Assembly (NCBI RefSeq): GCF_937616625.2
Contig: NC_065574.1
Span: 29,266,501 to 29,330,500, forward strand
From: Mercurialis annua
Lineage: Eukaryota > Streptophyta > Magnoliopsida > Malpighiales > Euphorbiaceae
Direction: 5' to 3'
DNA: 64,000 bases
Made by a program: the position numbers and the translations under genes. Below are positions 36,931 to 50,100 of this stretch, one piece after another (position 1 is the stretch's first letter; the number at the start of each line of letters is the position of its first letter). The notes below the pieces were generated by a model. That model saw only the letters and a list, made by a program, of their open reading frames with translations. It ran no database searches and was not told the origin of the DNA.

Positions 36931-38521
36931 CCACCGTATTCGATCTAAATCAGTTTTGAGCTTTTCTTAAAACCCTGTTGCGGCTGTCACTCTCAGATTA
37001 TCATCTCTTATTGATTCCTCAACCTATTTTCTTCAATTGTAAGTATTTTTATCAACTATTTCAACATTTAATCCCTTAAAACTCATTCAATCAATTTCTT
37101 ATTAATTGTTCTCTATTATATGTTGCTATAGGCTGAATTGAGTTATTATTTTTCTGGATTTTCTCTATTGGATCATTATTAATCTATTTCAAGAGGTTAG
37201 TGGTTCTAATCCTTTGCTTTGAATTGTAGATATTGTTAGATATTGATTTAGTTTATTACTTTGGGTGATATATCATGTTGTATATTCTGTTTTGGCTTGA
37301 TTGAAATCTGAGATTTCATATTTTGGATGTTGTTGTTGTTAATTGTTGATGTTCTTACTTGATTAGCTTGGAATCATTGCTAAGACTAAGGGCTATGTGA
37401 TTTGGCATGTGGTTATGAATTAAATTATGTTTCACATTCTATAAAAATCTGGAAATACCTATAGAAATTGATAATAGGTGGCTAGTTAAGAACCTTACAT
37501 TGGGTGACTTGAGATCATTGGCTAGACTTAAGTGTGGTACTAAATTGTAGGTTTCTAAAAGTAATTTGATGTTTTAAAGGCATATAAATGTGGCTGGAAA
37601 TTATCTTTTCAAAAGGGTTATTTTGATAGTTCTAATACGTTGGGCTAATTGATTGAAGGAAATTGTTGGACAAATCGTTTATAAGTTGAGATAACTTACC
37701 ATTGTTTTGATAGTGGATTAAAAAGGTAATTTCAAATCTAAATTGTTTGGTTTATAAGTGTTCATAATCATTGTTGTATCTATTTAAAGTGATTAAACGC
37801 GTTGTGTTTGTTTGGGTAATCTTTTGCCAAGTGTTGGCTTAAGTGTTGGCATGTTGTTACAATTGGATTCTTAGTAATGTTATGTGTTGAGTTCCTTTGT
37901 TTTCAAGTTAATATTGTTGTAAAAATATTCCGGATTTTTAAAGTTGGTTTATACATTGGTTTTGGGTGGGTTAGACTTTGGTCGCCCGACATGTGGGAAG
38001 AAATTGAGCATAGTGATGACTCAGTTGACTCACTACTTTGGAATCACTTATTTGAGATAAAGTTGATTTCAGTTTTTGCCCACTCTGGTTTATGTTTTAA
38101 AGGTCGGGAACTCAACTTAACTTGACTTGTTGTTGGCTTGTTATTTAATTGAGTATTGTGTTTATTCAGATGGGCTTTACCTTGACTTGTCGTTTGTGCT
38201 AGTCCTATGTGATGTCTAGTACTCTTTAGAGTTAGGGTCTGTTTTTAATTATTATTTATACCTTGTTTAGACTCGTCGACCGTTTGTGCTTCGTAGACGA
38301 ACCATGATTAGATTGCTTGCGAGGTTCTCACGTGGATAGCAAGCAGTGAGTTTGTACCTACTATTTATCGCTTTATTAAGTAAATTGTTATTTTAATATC
38401 TATATATCGTATACGTACAATTGCGAAATGTTTTTCCATTATGGCTCTTAGTTGGAACATACTACCTAATGGGCATCATTAGGACTACGTGCGCACCAGT
38501 ATTGATCTAGATAAGGTATGT

Positions 38522-41038
38522 TGTCACGACCCAAATTATTGAGTCGAAATCGGCGCTAGGGAATGTGAGTGGTAGCTCCAAATCCCGTAGCAAGCCTAAA
38601 ACCACTATGAATTTTTCGCGAATTAAATATAATATTTTATATAAAACGTTTTCAGAAAACCTCTTTAAATCTTATCATCATAATATCAAAATATCTTTAT
38701 CACTTTCCGAAAATCGTTGCAAACGATTCATATAGACTAGGTTCTTACAGAGAGACATCTCATGTCCAGCGCTGTTCTGTCTCTACTCGTAATTGTGACC
38801 AATTCTATTCATGGCAATTAGTTAAGGAAATCAAACGGTTAAAATACAATCTTTTATATCAAATCAGAGTTGCCCATTTAAATATACTGTTTGAATTTAA
38901 ATCTCACATTACATACAGACATCTACCGACTACCGCAGCTCTACGAAGGAAACGTCACTGACATACTCTTTCACTATTGTAGACTTCCGGAATAAGAAAA
39001 GGAAGTCCGTCCTTCAAAATGCTTTGACATGAAAGAAATATACTGAGTGAATTCATACATTTACTAATAAGTATTCATATAAAACATAAAATAATGCAAT
39101 AGCGTTCAAACCTCATGCAGCCATGTACAGAATCCGATTGAAACCCTATTCCTCAAACATATCAATCATATATATAATCAAATCAAATTGGTCCAAATGG
39201 TCCGACCCGGGAGTGTTCACACTCTACCACGTCGATCGCGACCAGACTCTTGATCCCACAGTGTGAGTCCAACTCACTAGATACGGGGACTCCAGGTTAG
39301 ACCGAAACCGAGTGCTCACTCATATCGAATTCATTGTCCAACTTTGAAATTCATAATTATAATCAAATTCATATACATAATCAAATTTACAGCTGTATCA
39401 GATCAAAACTGGTGATCACACAGTCCTATTGCCGCCCAATAGGTAGCACGTTCCATCGGATCGATACCGGTTTCAAATCAAATATATATGCAGTTCATGT
39501 AAAGAATTCGCATTGCAAACATTCAAATCAAATCTAAAGCAATATAAACTATTTGCTTTTGTAAATACTTTAAAAGTAAATCGTATAAACTCACAGTGAC
39601 CGCTTTATTCCAAAAATACTCTGGTGCTAAAAAACATCTAGCTTCCCGAGCTCCTGGTCCAGCGGCTCCTTGCCCTGCCGAATCTAAAACTATTTCAAAA
39701 CAATTGACACACATCAGAATCCTATTCTAGGATTGATTCTAGACTCGAGACGCGACGCATTACTCTTATCGATTATCGTGCTTCTCACGTGCATCCCAAT
39801 AAACGGTTTCTAACTCGTTTACGGATCAAATATGACTTTTAAATAAATTCTCTTTTAACCTCGTTAGGTTAATAAACTCAAATACATTGCTAATAAATCG
39901 GTTTCAATCTCAATACGCGAGTATTAACGAATTTCCAAGATGTAACGATCGGCCGAAACACTATGCGAGCGCACGTCTCACTGTGCATTCACACAGTGGA
40001 CTGTGCGTTCGCACACAGGACTATGCGTTCGCACAGTCCCTGACTGTGCGTCCGTACAGTCTTGATGTGCGTTCGCACAGCACTTTACGATCGCACAGCA
40101 TGCTGTGCGTTCGCAGAGTTGGACCGTGCGTCGCACAGCCGCGGGTTTTCACCCCGGCTCTGTTTCCGACGTGCTTTCGATGTAAAAACGATCATAACGC
40201 ATCCAAAACGCTTAATCTATATTTAAAACGCTATAATTCAATTCTAATATCGTTTAAAACGATATAATCATTTCGTGGCCTAAAACTTTAACTCGATATA
40301 TCAAGAAATTCATCCATCCAAACAATAAAACGTCAAGCTTACCGTGATTCGCCGTTGAAATACGATCAATTCAAGCTATGGAACGTCAGAAACAGACGAG
40401 AAACAGAGATCGAGCGACGCAACGGTGATTTTTGACGAAGGAATGAAATAGCCTCTGAGAATGATTCTGGATCATTCCTTCACCTCTCATTTCTGATATA
40501 TATATATGGTTAAGATACACTTTGGTCCTTCATCTCTTTAACTTAAACCAATTCTCTATTAAACTTTCTATTTTAACTTAACGATTAATTATTTACTTTA
40601 ACTCAATTACGTACGTATTATTTATATCCAAATAAATGATACAATCCTAAAATTATTATTTTTCATCAATGATCTTTCAATCGCTATTCTCGGGCTTAAT
40701 TGGCTAATTTATGTTTTGGTGCTTGAACTTTTCAAAAGTTGCACTTTAGTCCAAAACGCATATGCGTCCAAATTTTGAACAGTCTCCGATTGGCTTGAAA
40801 CTTTTATCATAAATATTATAAAATATTTCACGGACCTTGGCGAAATAATTATTATCTCGGAATTTATAATTTATTTTATATTAATTTTCAAAGTTATTTC
40901 CTTAATTCCCGCTAATCCGCTTAATAAATATTATTCTTTATTCCCGATATAATTAAATTAAATCCTTCTTAATTTAATTTATCGAAATTCATGACACGTG
41001 GCATGACTTAATTATTCTAAAATATTTAGTGTATTACA
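38522..41038 (-). mobile_element. Solo LTR of family 2, TSD TATGT
   Basis: The 2517-bp unit reads TGTAATAC...GGGTCGTGACA on the minus strand. The duplication TATGT flanks it at 38517-38521 and 39 bp-exact on the other side at 41039-41043. It matches the LTR at 13279-15820 along its length, including the TATA box and palindromic array. No internal sequence remains, so it arose by LTR-LTR recombination after insertion into the LTR at 36634-41769. Confidence 0.95.
39961..40140 (-). repeat. Palindromic array, TGTGCGTTCGCACA-type units, in the solo LTR
   Basis: About eight hairpin-like units occupy 180 bp: CTGTGCGTTCGCACAC, GACTATGCGTTCGCACAG, CTGTGCGTCCGTACAG, GATGTGCGTTCGCACAG and others. This corresponds to the array at 14132-14281 in the family 2 element, but the central bases differ (TT against GA), so the arrays were homogenised separately in the two copies. 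Confidence 0.8.
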
Positions 41039-41772
41039 TATGTAATATGTGGTGGTAACTCGGTGTGAGCATAGCTCTCGGGACCAGTAGAGTAACTCGG
41101 TGTAGCTCAGCTCTCGGAACTCTGGTTATGGATTAAGAGTGGTCGGTGGTAACTCGGTGTAGCTCAGCTCTCGGGACCAGGCCTATTGGATTATGGTTAT
41201 ATTTAGTATTGTGGATTAGGGTTCCAACTATTATACGTAATGTTTATATTAAATGTTTTCAAGAGGGGTTTTAAAGGTTTTCCACTTGATAAATGTAAAT
41301 AGTGCTATGAACTCATCTCAGTATATCTGACCCCGTTGTGTTCCCAGTTTTTCCAAGGTTATGATTTGAGCGAGTCAGCTACTCTCCGATTCTTTATTTC
41401 TTCGGAGGTTTTACTTTATATTTTCATAAAGTTAGTAAACTGATTTTTATTTTTAGACCGCAGTAGTAATTAGAAGTCTTTCTAATACTTGTTATCAAAT
41501 TTATAGCAATTGATATATATATTATTTTAGTATTTTTATATTGATTGGGGTTAGTATGTATTTATGCCATGTTTAAGACTCAGAGTTGGCTGAGCACTTT
41601 ATAAGAAATGTTTAATATTATAAACTAATAGAATTAGGCTGAAGTCTCGGTTGCCCCCGAGCATTGGTTTTCTTGCAGCTTTATCTAATTGTTGTTTATC
41701 CTAAGAGTTTTGGTACAACCATACCCATACCATAGCGCCGGTCGCGATCCTTGAAAATGGGTCGTGACAAAG

Positions 41773-41785
41773 TTGGTATCAGAGC
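41773..41785 (+). other. Primer-binding site, initiator tRNA-Met
   Basis: TTGGTATCAGAGC lies four bases after the LTR end at 41769. It shows that the LTR is also the 5' LTR of the sequence to its right. Confidence 0.92.
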
Positions 41786-44650
41786 CTTGGTTTCAAACCA
41801 AGGCCTTATGCATGTTATGTGTTTATTCGTTTGGCATGATAAGTTGATGTTGTGTCTTAGGAACTACTGTGGAATTAGGATTCGTGTTTTGTCTTTTAAA
41901 ATGTCATCTTTTATTTTCAAACTTTCAGCCTACATCCTATAGGTGATACGTGTCAGTCATTATTTGGTGTTGATGCTATGATTGATAATTGTTTTCACTT
42001 GGATGTTACTTGCTATGTTTTATCACGTTGAGGTTAAATTCACTTTGGTGATTTTAAATTGCTTTTGATTTCTCGGAAAATCTTAGGTTGGTTATTTTTT
42101 CTAAATTCATACTTGGGTATGATGTTGTTTGAGTAATTTGGCTTTAGCCGTATTTGTTGGTTGCAATATACGCTGGAACATAAGAAGATGCGTTAGGCGT
42201 TGGCCTTATCTTTCTTTTAAACGATGTTTACGTTATATGGGTAAACGTGTTTTATGGTCATACATTGTCTGACCACATATTGTTTTAAGGATTTTCATTA
42301 AGAAAAATTGTTTCTATTCGATTTGTGTGTTGACACAGAATCAGAAAAGAAGTTTGATTTTTAATTCTTTAAAATTTTAATTTTTGGTTAAGTTACCAGT
42401 AAAAAGAGATTCTTGTATTTTAAAATATTATGTTTAGTTTGGTGTTAACAAACGATGAATTCAAAATGATATTTTTATGAGATGGGTCATTGTTTTGAGA
42501 ATTTAACGTTGAAGTTATTTTACCATGTTGTAGTATGTCAGCATTTTGAAATTTTGGGATTTTACCGAATGGCTGTTTGAGATTAAAGATTTTCTCATAT
42601 GAGTTTTAAATTTCAGTTTCAAATTTGGGTTATGTTTAGCTCCTAATTTAGAAAAGATGGAAATTTTATTTAAATCATTTTTCCGGATCGACAAATGTTT
42701 TGAATACGTTTTGTAAACGGTTGTTTTGTGTTCGACTTGGGTCACCCAAATTTAGGAGTTAAGCTTGGTAGTTGTAATGACTCGGCTAACTCGATGGTTT
42801 TTATGGATTGAAATACATTGTGAATTCTTTTAAGCGATGGTTTTATAAGAAGATATTTTTCCAAATACTGATTTTGTTTTAACCGTGAGGCTCAACTAAA
42901 ATTTGGAAGTTTTCGTAATTAACTTTAAGATTTCAAAATAAATTTTGAAGCATATTCTTGAAAGATTACATATTACAAAATGATTTTGTTACGGAAATTC
43001 AAAGGTTGTTGTGGCATGTCCTGATTTTGTCTTTTAAGTATGCTTGGATTAATTGTTTTCAATGGTTATGCTTATGTGGTTTATGGATTGTAGGAATCAT
43101 AGTAGCTTTGGTTTTAATTTGCGTTGTATAACTCAATTTTCTGTTGGACTAAGTTGATTGTACATGTTTTTCTCTTTGTGCGGAGTAGCACATGGGAAGA
43201 TTTATTCACGTGGTAAAGGTTGGCTTACCTTGATGTATGATTCGTGGATCGAAATCTTTGGATTTCGATATCGAGGAAGACAAGGGAAGTATTCCCTTGT
43301 AATGGTTCATGATTTCTGAATATCCTAGAACGGATATTGGAAATTTTGACCGAGAAGTTAGATCAGTGTATTAATACACTGATGCTTTCATCAAGCATGC
43401 TGACGCGATGCGGGAACTGGCAGTAAGTTTCGTAGGAACGTATGTGATGTGTTATTTTTGTTGGGTATAAGTTTCAATTAGGGTTGAGGTTAGTTGGATA
43501 TTTATGTGGAAGAGTTGTAACGGAATTATTAGGTTGAGTTGATATAGCATCGAATGTTGCTAGGTTGCAAGTAAGGAATTTGAGAAATATTTTGAGGTTA
43601 TCGAGTGCATATCTCACATAGTGTAACTTCTAGCAAACATTTTTTTTGAGAAATTTGATTTCAAAAAAGGTTGAATTGTTAAAATATTTGAAATATTTTC
43701 AATACGTAATTGTGCCCAGACATATCATGAACATGCATTTTGAATATCACAAATAGGATTGCATTGAACAATGAATATGTTCACTAAATAAAAGATAAAC
43801 AAAAAATTGATACATGTATAATTGTACATTCATCACGTGCATAGAAATGATTAGGGTTGGATGCAACTCTTTGGGAATGAGAGATGTCATCACCTTGTCG
43901 CACAATTATATAAAATGGATTTTCCGATAAAGTGTTTTCAGAAAGATATTTTGCAGCGAGCTCGCGAGTCACGTTGTGATATATTTATAAAGTTGTCGGA
44001 TTTTAAATGATTTGAAATTGTTACCGAAAGGTAGCTAGACAAATACTCTGTGATGATGGTGGTAAATTTTGGACGATTACGTTGTTTAATTGACTTAATC
44101 TAGATTAAGTAATTTGAATGTCAGCTAAGTTGTAGCTTTTGATTTGTAGAAATGATCATATGTCCATCATTTGTGGAATAGTCGAACAATTCAATCAATT
44201 ATTGGATTTTGATGTTTTATATAAATTTGGTTTAATCCTTTGCATAAAGAATATGTTGGTTCGTGGTGTCTTTTTGGTGTTCTTTTTCGCTTAGATTCTC
44301 CTTGTTTGTTTAATTTTCTTTTAGTTCTGTTTGATATATATTCTCACGCAGTTAGTAGATATTTTATATATCTAGATGACAAAGGCTTTTAGTTTATTGG
44401 AGGCTTTTTGTTACCCGTTTGTTCTTATATCAGCCAATTCTTTTACCCATTTAGGTTGCTGTCGTGTTGTTCTCCGTCTTCTACTGCCGTGTTTGTCTTC
44501 CCTGCTGCAGCTGCCGTTTCACTCCTCCTCTTCCATACTACCTCTATTGATGTTGAATTCTTCGTGTCGCCGATGCTTTTAACAAACAGAGGTTTGTATC
44601 AATGTTTGTTCATTGATGACTTTAAGCAATTGTTAAATTCAAGTGCATAG
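41786..44650 (+). mobile_element. Internal region after the second PBS, no gene seen
   Basis: About 2.9 kb with no recognisable gag or pol. A block at 42733-42800 (GACTTGGGTC...TAAGCTTGGTAGTT...CTCGGCTAAC) resembles a block inside the family 1 LTRs (about 1325-1390 and 22838-22900). Another at about 43690-43925 resembles 17815-18010 in the family 2 element. Short open frames at 44376-44650 have no visible domain. The right border with CACTA element 1 is not defined; 44650 is a guess. Confidence 0.45.
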
Positions 44651-45570
44651 AGTTTTTTATCCTATATATATGATGATATGGTGTTATTAATTATTATTTT
44701 TGAATTGTTTTATGATGGTATTTTGTAGATATATTTATACTGTATATAATATTTATATTGTATATAATAATTTAGCTATATGACATCAGCGATGTAGAAT
44801 GGGTAGGAGTCAGTGATGCTAATGTTAATAAATAGATATGCAAAAAATGATATGAACAAATCAGGATTGCGGAGAAATTGACAGGGATAAATTATGGTAC
44901 CAATTATTTCAGCTAAGACTATTCATTAAGTGTTAGACAAATATAATATCATCCACTACTATTTTCTAAAATGTACACCAACTCAAATTGGGTCCATTTT
45001 CTTCAACTTATACACTACATTAGTTATGAACACATGGTTTAAATTATATACCACTAAAATTATGCAGTTTTTTTAATAAATAATAGGTTCTTATGTATAG
45101 TACTTTTGCCAACTTTATTTAGGACTAAGCAAAAATAAAATCAAAATATCAAAACTAATTGCATTTGTATGCACCCCATTCTGTTTTTATGATAAAAGTC
45201 CTTCATTCTCCTTGTTGAGTTCAATATCTATTTACAAGTTACAACTGAATCAAGAATCCCCATTCCTTCCTTATAAATTTTTTCCCTTACTTTCTTTCAA
45301 CCTAGTCTGTCTTGACATCAATATAGGTGGAATAGGAGTTTAGTGCACCATGTTATTGCTATAGAAGAGGTATTGATATTTCTTGTGCCTGCAAATACAA
45401 ACTAAAAAATGTTGAGAAAACGAAGGTTGCCAAAAAATTTTTACAGGAGAAACGGCTAACGGGTCGGGCAATATCACAAGTTACAGGTTGCTTACAACTT
45501 TTTTTATTTTTTTATTAGTGTTCAAGTTTACTAAGTGTGCTAGGTTTCTTCATTATGTTATGTTATTTAA

Positions 45571-45870
45571 TAGGCTTAAATGCACCAAAAATCACCATCT
45601 TTCGCGTGTTTTTGGTATTTAACACAAACTTTTAATTGTGTCATACAAATACATGAACTATCAATTTTTTGCATATATGACCAAGTTTTTGTTTTAGGTG
45701 AAAAATGGTGCCGTTTTAGGTATACAACGTTGCCGATTTAGGTCAAAAACGGTGTCCGTGTTATATATGCAAAAAATTGATAGTTCATGTATTTATATGG
45801 TAAAATTAAAAGTTCGTGTCAAATACCAAAAACACGCGAAAGTTGGTGATTTTTGGAGCAATTAAGCCTA
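45571..45870. mobile_element. MITE, 300 bp, TSD TTTAA
   Basis: The element is a long imperfect inverted repeat: TAGGCTTAAATGCACCAAAA at the left and, reversed, TAGGCTTAATTGCTCCAAAA at the right, continuing with CACGCGAAAG / CTTTCGCGTG. The arms extend to near the centre. TTTAA flanks it at 45566-45570 and 45871-45875. It has no coding capacity. The superfamily is not certain. Confidence 0.8.
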
Positions 45871-45875
45871 TTTAA

Positions 45876-47130
45876 TATCATTTTATGAAAAACTAAAATA
45901 AATCACTAGTATGGAGTGGATTGTTCTAAAAGCCTAAAATTCAAACGAGACATCAAAACTTTACTTTAGGTTTTGTTTCGACTTGATTCTCTTTTCTCTA
46001 ATTATGATTTCAAAAGAATGCTAATAAGTGCACATTTAAAGTTAATAACTATCATCAATTTTTTATAGGTTCTAAGTGAATTTAATGGCACTTTACTTTT
46101 GATTTCTGTCAAAAGAAAGTTTTTCCAACAATTTGATGGATCTTTACTTTGGAATTCTGTCAATTTAGATTCTTTTGTGCTATAATTTGTTCTTGATTGA
46201 TTTTCTTCCAATTTAGATTTGCTTTATATAAATTACTACATGATTAATAATAAAACAATAATTAACAGCATCAAAAGAATCACAGGTTGACAGTTGTGAG
46301 ATTCTGACTAGACCAAATGAATCATTTGTTTTTTTTACATATTATCTCATCAATTTTTAAAGAAAAAAATTTATCAATTTGAAAAACAAAAGGTCAGTGT
46401 AGTGGAATTCAGGTAATGCATGGATATGGGGTGTTCATTGTGCTCCGACAAAATAGAACTGCAATTTTATTTTTATTAAATTGAACCGAATTATGAAGGA
46501 ATTATAATATTTCAAACTAAATTGAATTAGTTAGTTTGATATATTTTTCTAATTCAGTTCAGTATTTTAGTTTCATAATACTAAAACTTAACCGGAACTT
46601 TTATAAGTTCAAATTAAAGGAAAAAACCAAATTTTATGTACGTAATCTCAAATCAGATTGAACTAAACTTAAAAGTTTGCTTATTTTATTTGATTTGTTT
46701 ACATTTTTGCACATATATATAGACTGAGCTTATATTTCCTTTTCCTCATTCTTTCTTGTTACATAATTTGTTTTTGCAGGTATGATTTGGAGAAAAATTC
46801 AGTTCTAATAGCTAAACAACAATAGAAGCAGTTATTCAAAAAAAAATTACGAAAAAAAAAGAAACGAATCAAAGAAGAGTTTTGACATTTTCTTTCTCTC
46901 TTTGTAAGTCATTTCCGTCTTCTTTGTATCTTTTCCTTGCGATTTTTCAAATCATGTGGTTTGCATCTTGTGTTTTGCTTTCACTATTTAATCTTCTTTG
47001 TGATTTCGCTTATTTCTTGCATTTTTAGATCTGTTGCCTAGAAGTTTTTATTTTTTCCTTATATGCTATGAGCCTTTTGGTTTGGCTTTAAATGTTATAT
47101 CTTTGTTAATGTGTCTTAGTATTCAAACTT
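45876..47130 (+). other. AT-rich region upstream of the TNPD gene
   Basis: No gene is seen. A purine-rich stretch at 46800-46890 and the TTTCTTTCTCTCTTTG then GTAAGTC at 46890-46908 resemble a 5' untranslated exon and splice donor ahead of the transposase start. A loosely palindromic AT-rich stretch at 46480-46620 could be another small MITE, but no clean ends are visible. Confidence 0.3.
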
Positions 47131-50100
47131 ATGTTGGCAGACATATATAACTATTATATTATGAACATGAATCGAGAATGGATGTATGTTAGATATGAAG
47201 GTAGATATTTACATCCACGATTTATACAAGGGGTGGAGGAATTTGTTGAGTTTGAAAAAATGCATCATGATTGCATGAATGGTGAGAAGATAAGATGTCC
47301 ATGCGATAAAAAAAATGCAGAAACAAGGGTTACCTTGAGGAGGTTTTAGTGAAATGTCATCGTGGAAAGTATGGATTCATGAAAAACTATTACTGCTGGT
47401 ATAGTCATGGAGAAACTTTTATACCAAATGTAATACAACCTACTCCTAGCATAGATTTAGAACATGAATTACATGAAACTAAAACAAATAATCATGGTGA
47501 TTTTTTGCGATCTATGATGCAAGATGTTATTGGTCCTTCTCAAGTTCCCCATGTTGTGGAGGAGGACCCAAATTTGTATGCCCAACGTTTGTATGACATT
47601 CTTTAGGCATCTGAACAAGAGTTGTGGGAAGGAAATTCGGGAGGACATTCTCAACTATTGCAGTTGCGAGATTGATGAATTTAAAGGAAGAATTTCATTT
47701 TTCAGAAAGGTTATATGATGAATTCCGTAAGATTTTGGCCGAGATTTTACCCCAAGATAACGTAATGACTGATAGTTTTTATAGGACGAAAAAGTTAATT
47801 AGAAATTTAGGTTTGCCGGTAGAGGTCATTGATTGTTGCAATAGCGAGTGCATGTTATTTTGGAATGAAGATATTAATCTCAACGAGTGTTAGGTGTGTG
47901 GTCATGCTCGATATAAGAAACTACAAGGTTCTCGTCATCGCAAAAAAAAATACCTTATAGAAAAATGCACTATTTTCCTATCACACCACGTCTTCAAAGG
48001 TTGTATGCCTCGAATGCAACAACAAAGCATATGAGGTGGTATGGTGAACATGAAATAGGAGGAAGATGGCATAGTGCAGCATTGTTCAGATTCTCCAGCT
48101 TGGAAGCATTTTAATGAGGTTAATCCCTCATTTTCTTCTGAGATTCGCAATGTTAGATTGGGTTTGTACATTGACGGGTTTCAACCATTTGGACAAAAAG
48201 GGAGACAATATTCATCTTGCCCTGTAATAGTAACACCATATAATCTGCCACCCGTTACGTGCATGAAAGATGAATATATTTTCTTATCAGTAATCATTCC
48301 TGGACTTAAAAATCCAATAGAAAAATTGGACGTTTTTTTGCAGCCTCTAATTTCCGAGTTGAAACAATTCTGGGAGGTTGGTGTGAACACATATGATATA
48401 TCAACAAAGCGAAATTTTCAAATGAGAGCTGTTCTTATGTGGACAATCAGTGATTTTCCAGCATACTCGATGCTATCAGGTTGGAGTACAGCAGGGAAGT
48501 TAGCATGTCCTCACTGTATGAATGATTCCGATGCGTTTCAATTGAATAAAGGAGGCAAGACTTCATGGTTTGACAACCATCGAAAATTTCTAACACAAGG
48601 TCATCCATTTAGAAAAAATAAAAAATGGTTCAAAAAGGAAAATACGGTAGAAGAAGATGCACCTCATATTATATCTGGTTCAGAAATACTAGATGAAATT
48701 GAGCATCTTGGCCTTCTATGAGTAATCGATATTGGTGCAGAGGAAGTCAATGCTAGTATTTCTAAAACTCGCGGATGTGGGTGGAAGAAAAGAAGTATTT
48801 TTTGGGATTTGCCTTATTGGAGCACTAACTTAATAAGGCACAATTTGGATGTCATGTACATAGAGAAAAACTTCTTTGATAATATTTTCAATACAGTGCT
48901 AAATGTCCCGGGTAAAACAAAAGACAATGCCAAGTCTCGAGAAGACTTGAGGAGTTTTGTTGTCGCCCTGAGCTACACAAAGATGAAGACACAGGAAAGT
49001 ATCCAAAAGCTTCTTTCACTCTTGATGAAAAAGAGAGAGAAGAGTTGTGTAAATGGATTAAAGAACTCAAGTTTCCCGATGGGTATGTTTCCAACATGGG
49101 TTGATGTGTTGACATGAATAAATTAAACTTTTACGGGATGAAGAGCCATGATTGTCATGTGTTTCTTCAGAGGCTTATTCCAATTGCATTTCGTGAATTA
49201 CTTCCAAAAACTATATGGCAAGCGTTGACAGAACTGAGTATTTTCTTTAAAAATCTAACATCTACGGTTCTTAAAAAGGATGAAATTATATGGTTAGAGC
49301 AAGAGATTCCCACAATCTTGTGCAAGCTCGAACATATATTTCCTCCAAACTTCTTTGACTCAATGGAACATCGTCCTGTTCATTTGGCTAATAAAGCATG
49401 AATAGTCGGCCCAGTCCTATACCGATGGATGTATCCTTTTGAGAGGTATGCAACAATATATGAAGACAATGTATATTGCCTAAATTTTGATGCAAATGTC
49501 CTAATTAGAGGATATTCTTGTAGGTACCTTCGCAGGTTGAAAAATAATGTGAAAAATAAATCTCAAGTTGAAGGTTCAATTGCCAATGCATACTTGGTCG
49601 AAGAAACCGCTTCATTTTGTGCACAATACTTCACGCCTACTATTCATACACGGCATAGGAGAGTACCATGTAATGATGATGGTGGAGTTGATATAAGTGT
49701 AGATCCGGGTGTGCTATCAATTTTTAAATATCCCGGTCGATCCATGGGTCAGGCTAAATCTCGATTTCTAGAGGAGAAAGAGTATCATGCAGCTCATACT
49801 TATATACTTTTGAATTGCATTGAAGCCATACCATATATTGAGTATGTTTATAAACAACTACAATATGAATTTGTGTTCCAAAGTTGAATCTAAATAATTG
49901 TTTCATCTTACAGAATATATGAAGATGAGTTGCGTTTTGATAATCCAAATATTATCCAGAGTGATGTTTAATTGAAATTGGAAAATGAGTTTGCAGACTG
50001 GTTTGAAAAATATGTGAGTAGACATTTTAATATTTTCACTAATAATAAATATAGGTTTCACCTTCAAGGATAGTTTAATTTGCTAATTTATGTCTTTATC

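Larger units (their letters stand above)
36634..41769 (+). mobile_element. Ty3/gypsy-type LTR (family 1 relative), interrupted by a solo LTR
   Basis: The LTR starts TGTAATACCCCG and ends GGGTCGTGACA; without the nested insertion and one TSD copy it is 2614 bp. It matches the LTR at 1-2582 in the ATTAGGACTRCGTGCGCACC block, the CTCGGTGTAGC triplet (41053-41179) and the last 250 bp. It has a polypurine tract on its left and a PBS on its right, so it serves as the 3' LTR of one internal region and the 5' LTR of the next. Confidence 0.88.

Noticed and set aside
44376..44650. Overlapping frames of 68 and 80 codons
   Set aside because: No recognisable domain, low-complexity Ser/Leu content and no splice or promoter support.
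44951..44970. CACTACTATTTTC as the left terminus of CACTA 1
   Set aside because: It does not match the inverse of the right terminus beyond CACTAC and no subterminal repeats follow it.
46002..46211. 69-codon minus-strand frame
   Set aside because: It spans a short imperfect duplication in AT-rich sequence and has no domain or conserved context.
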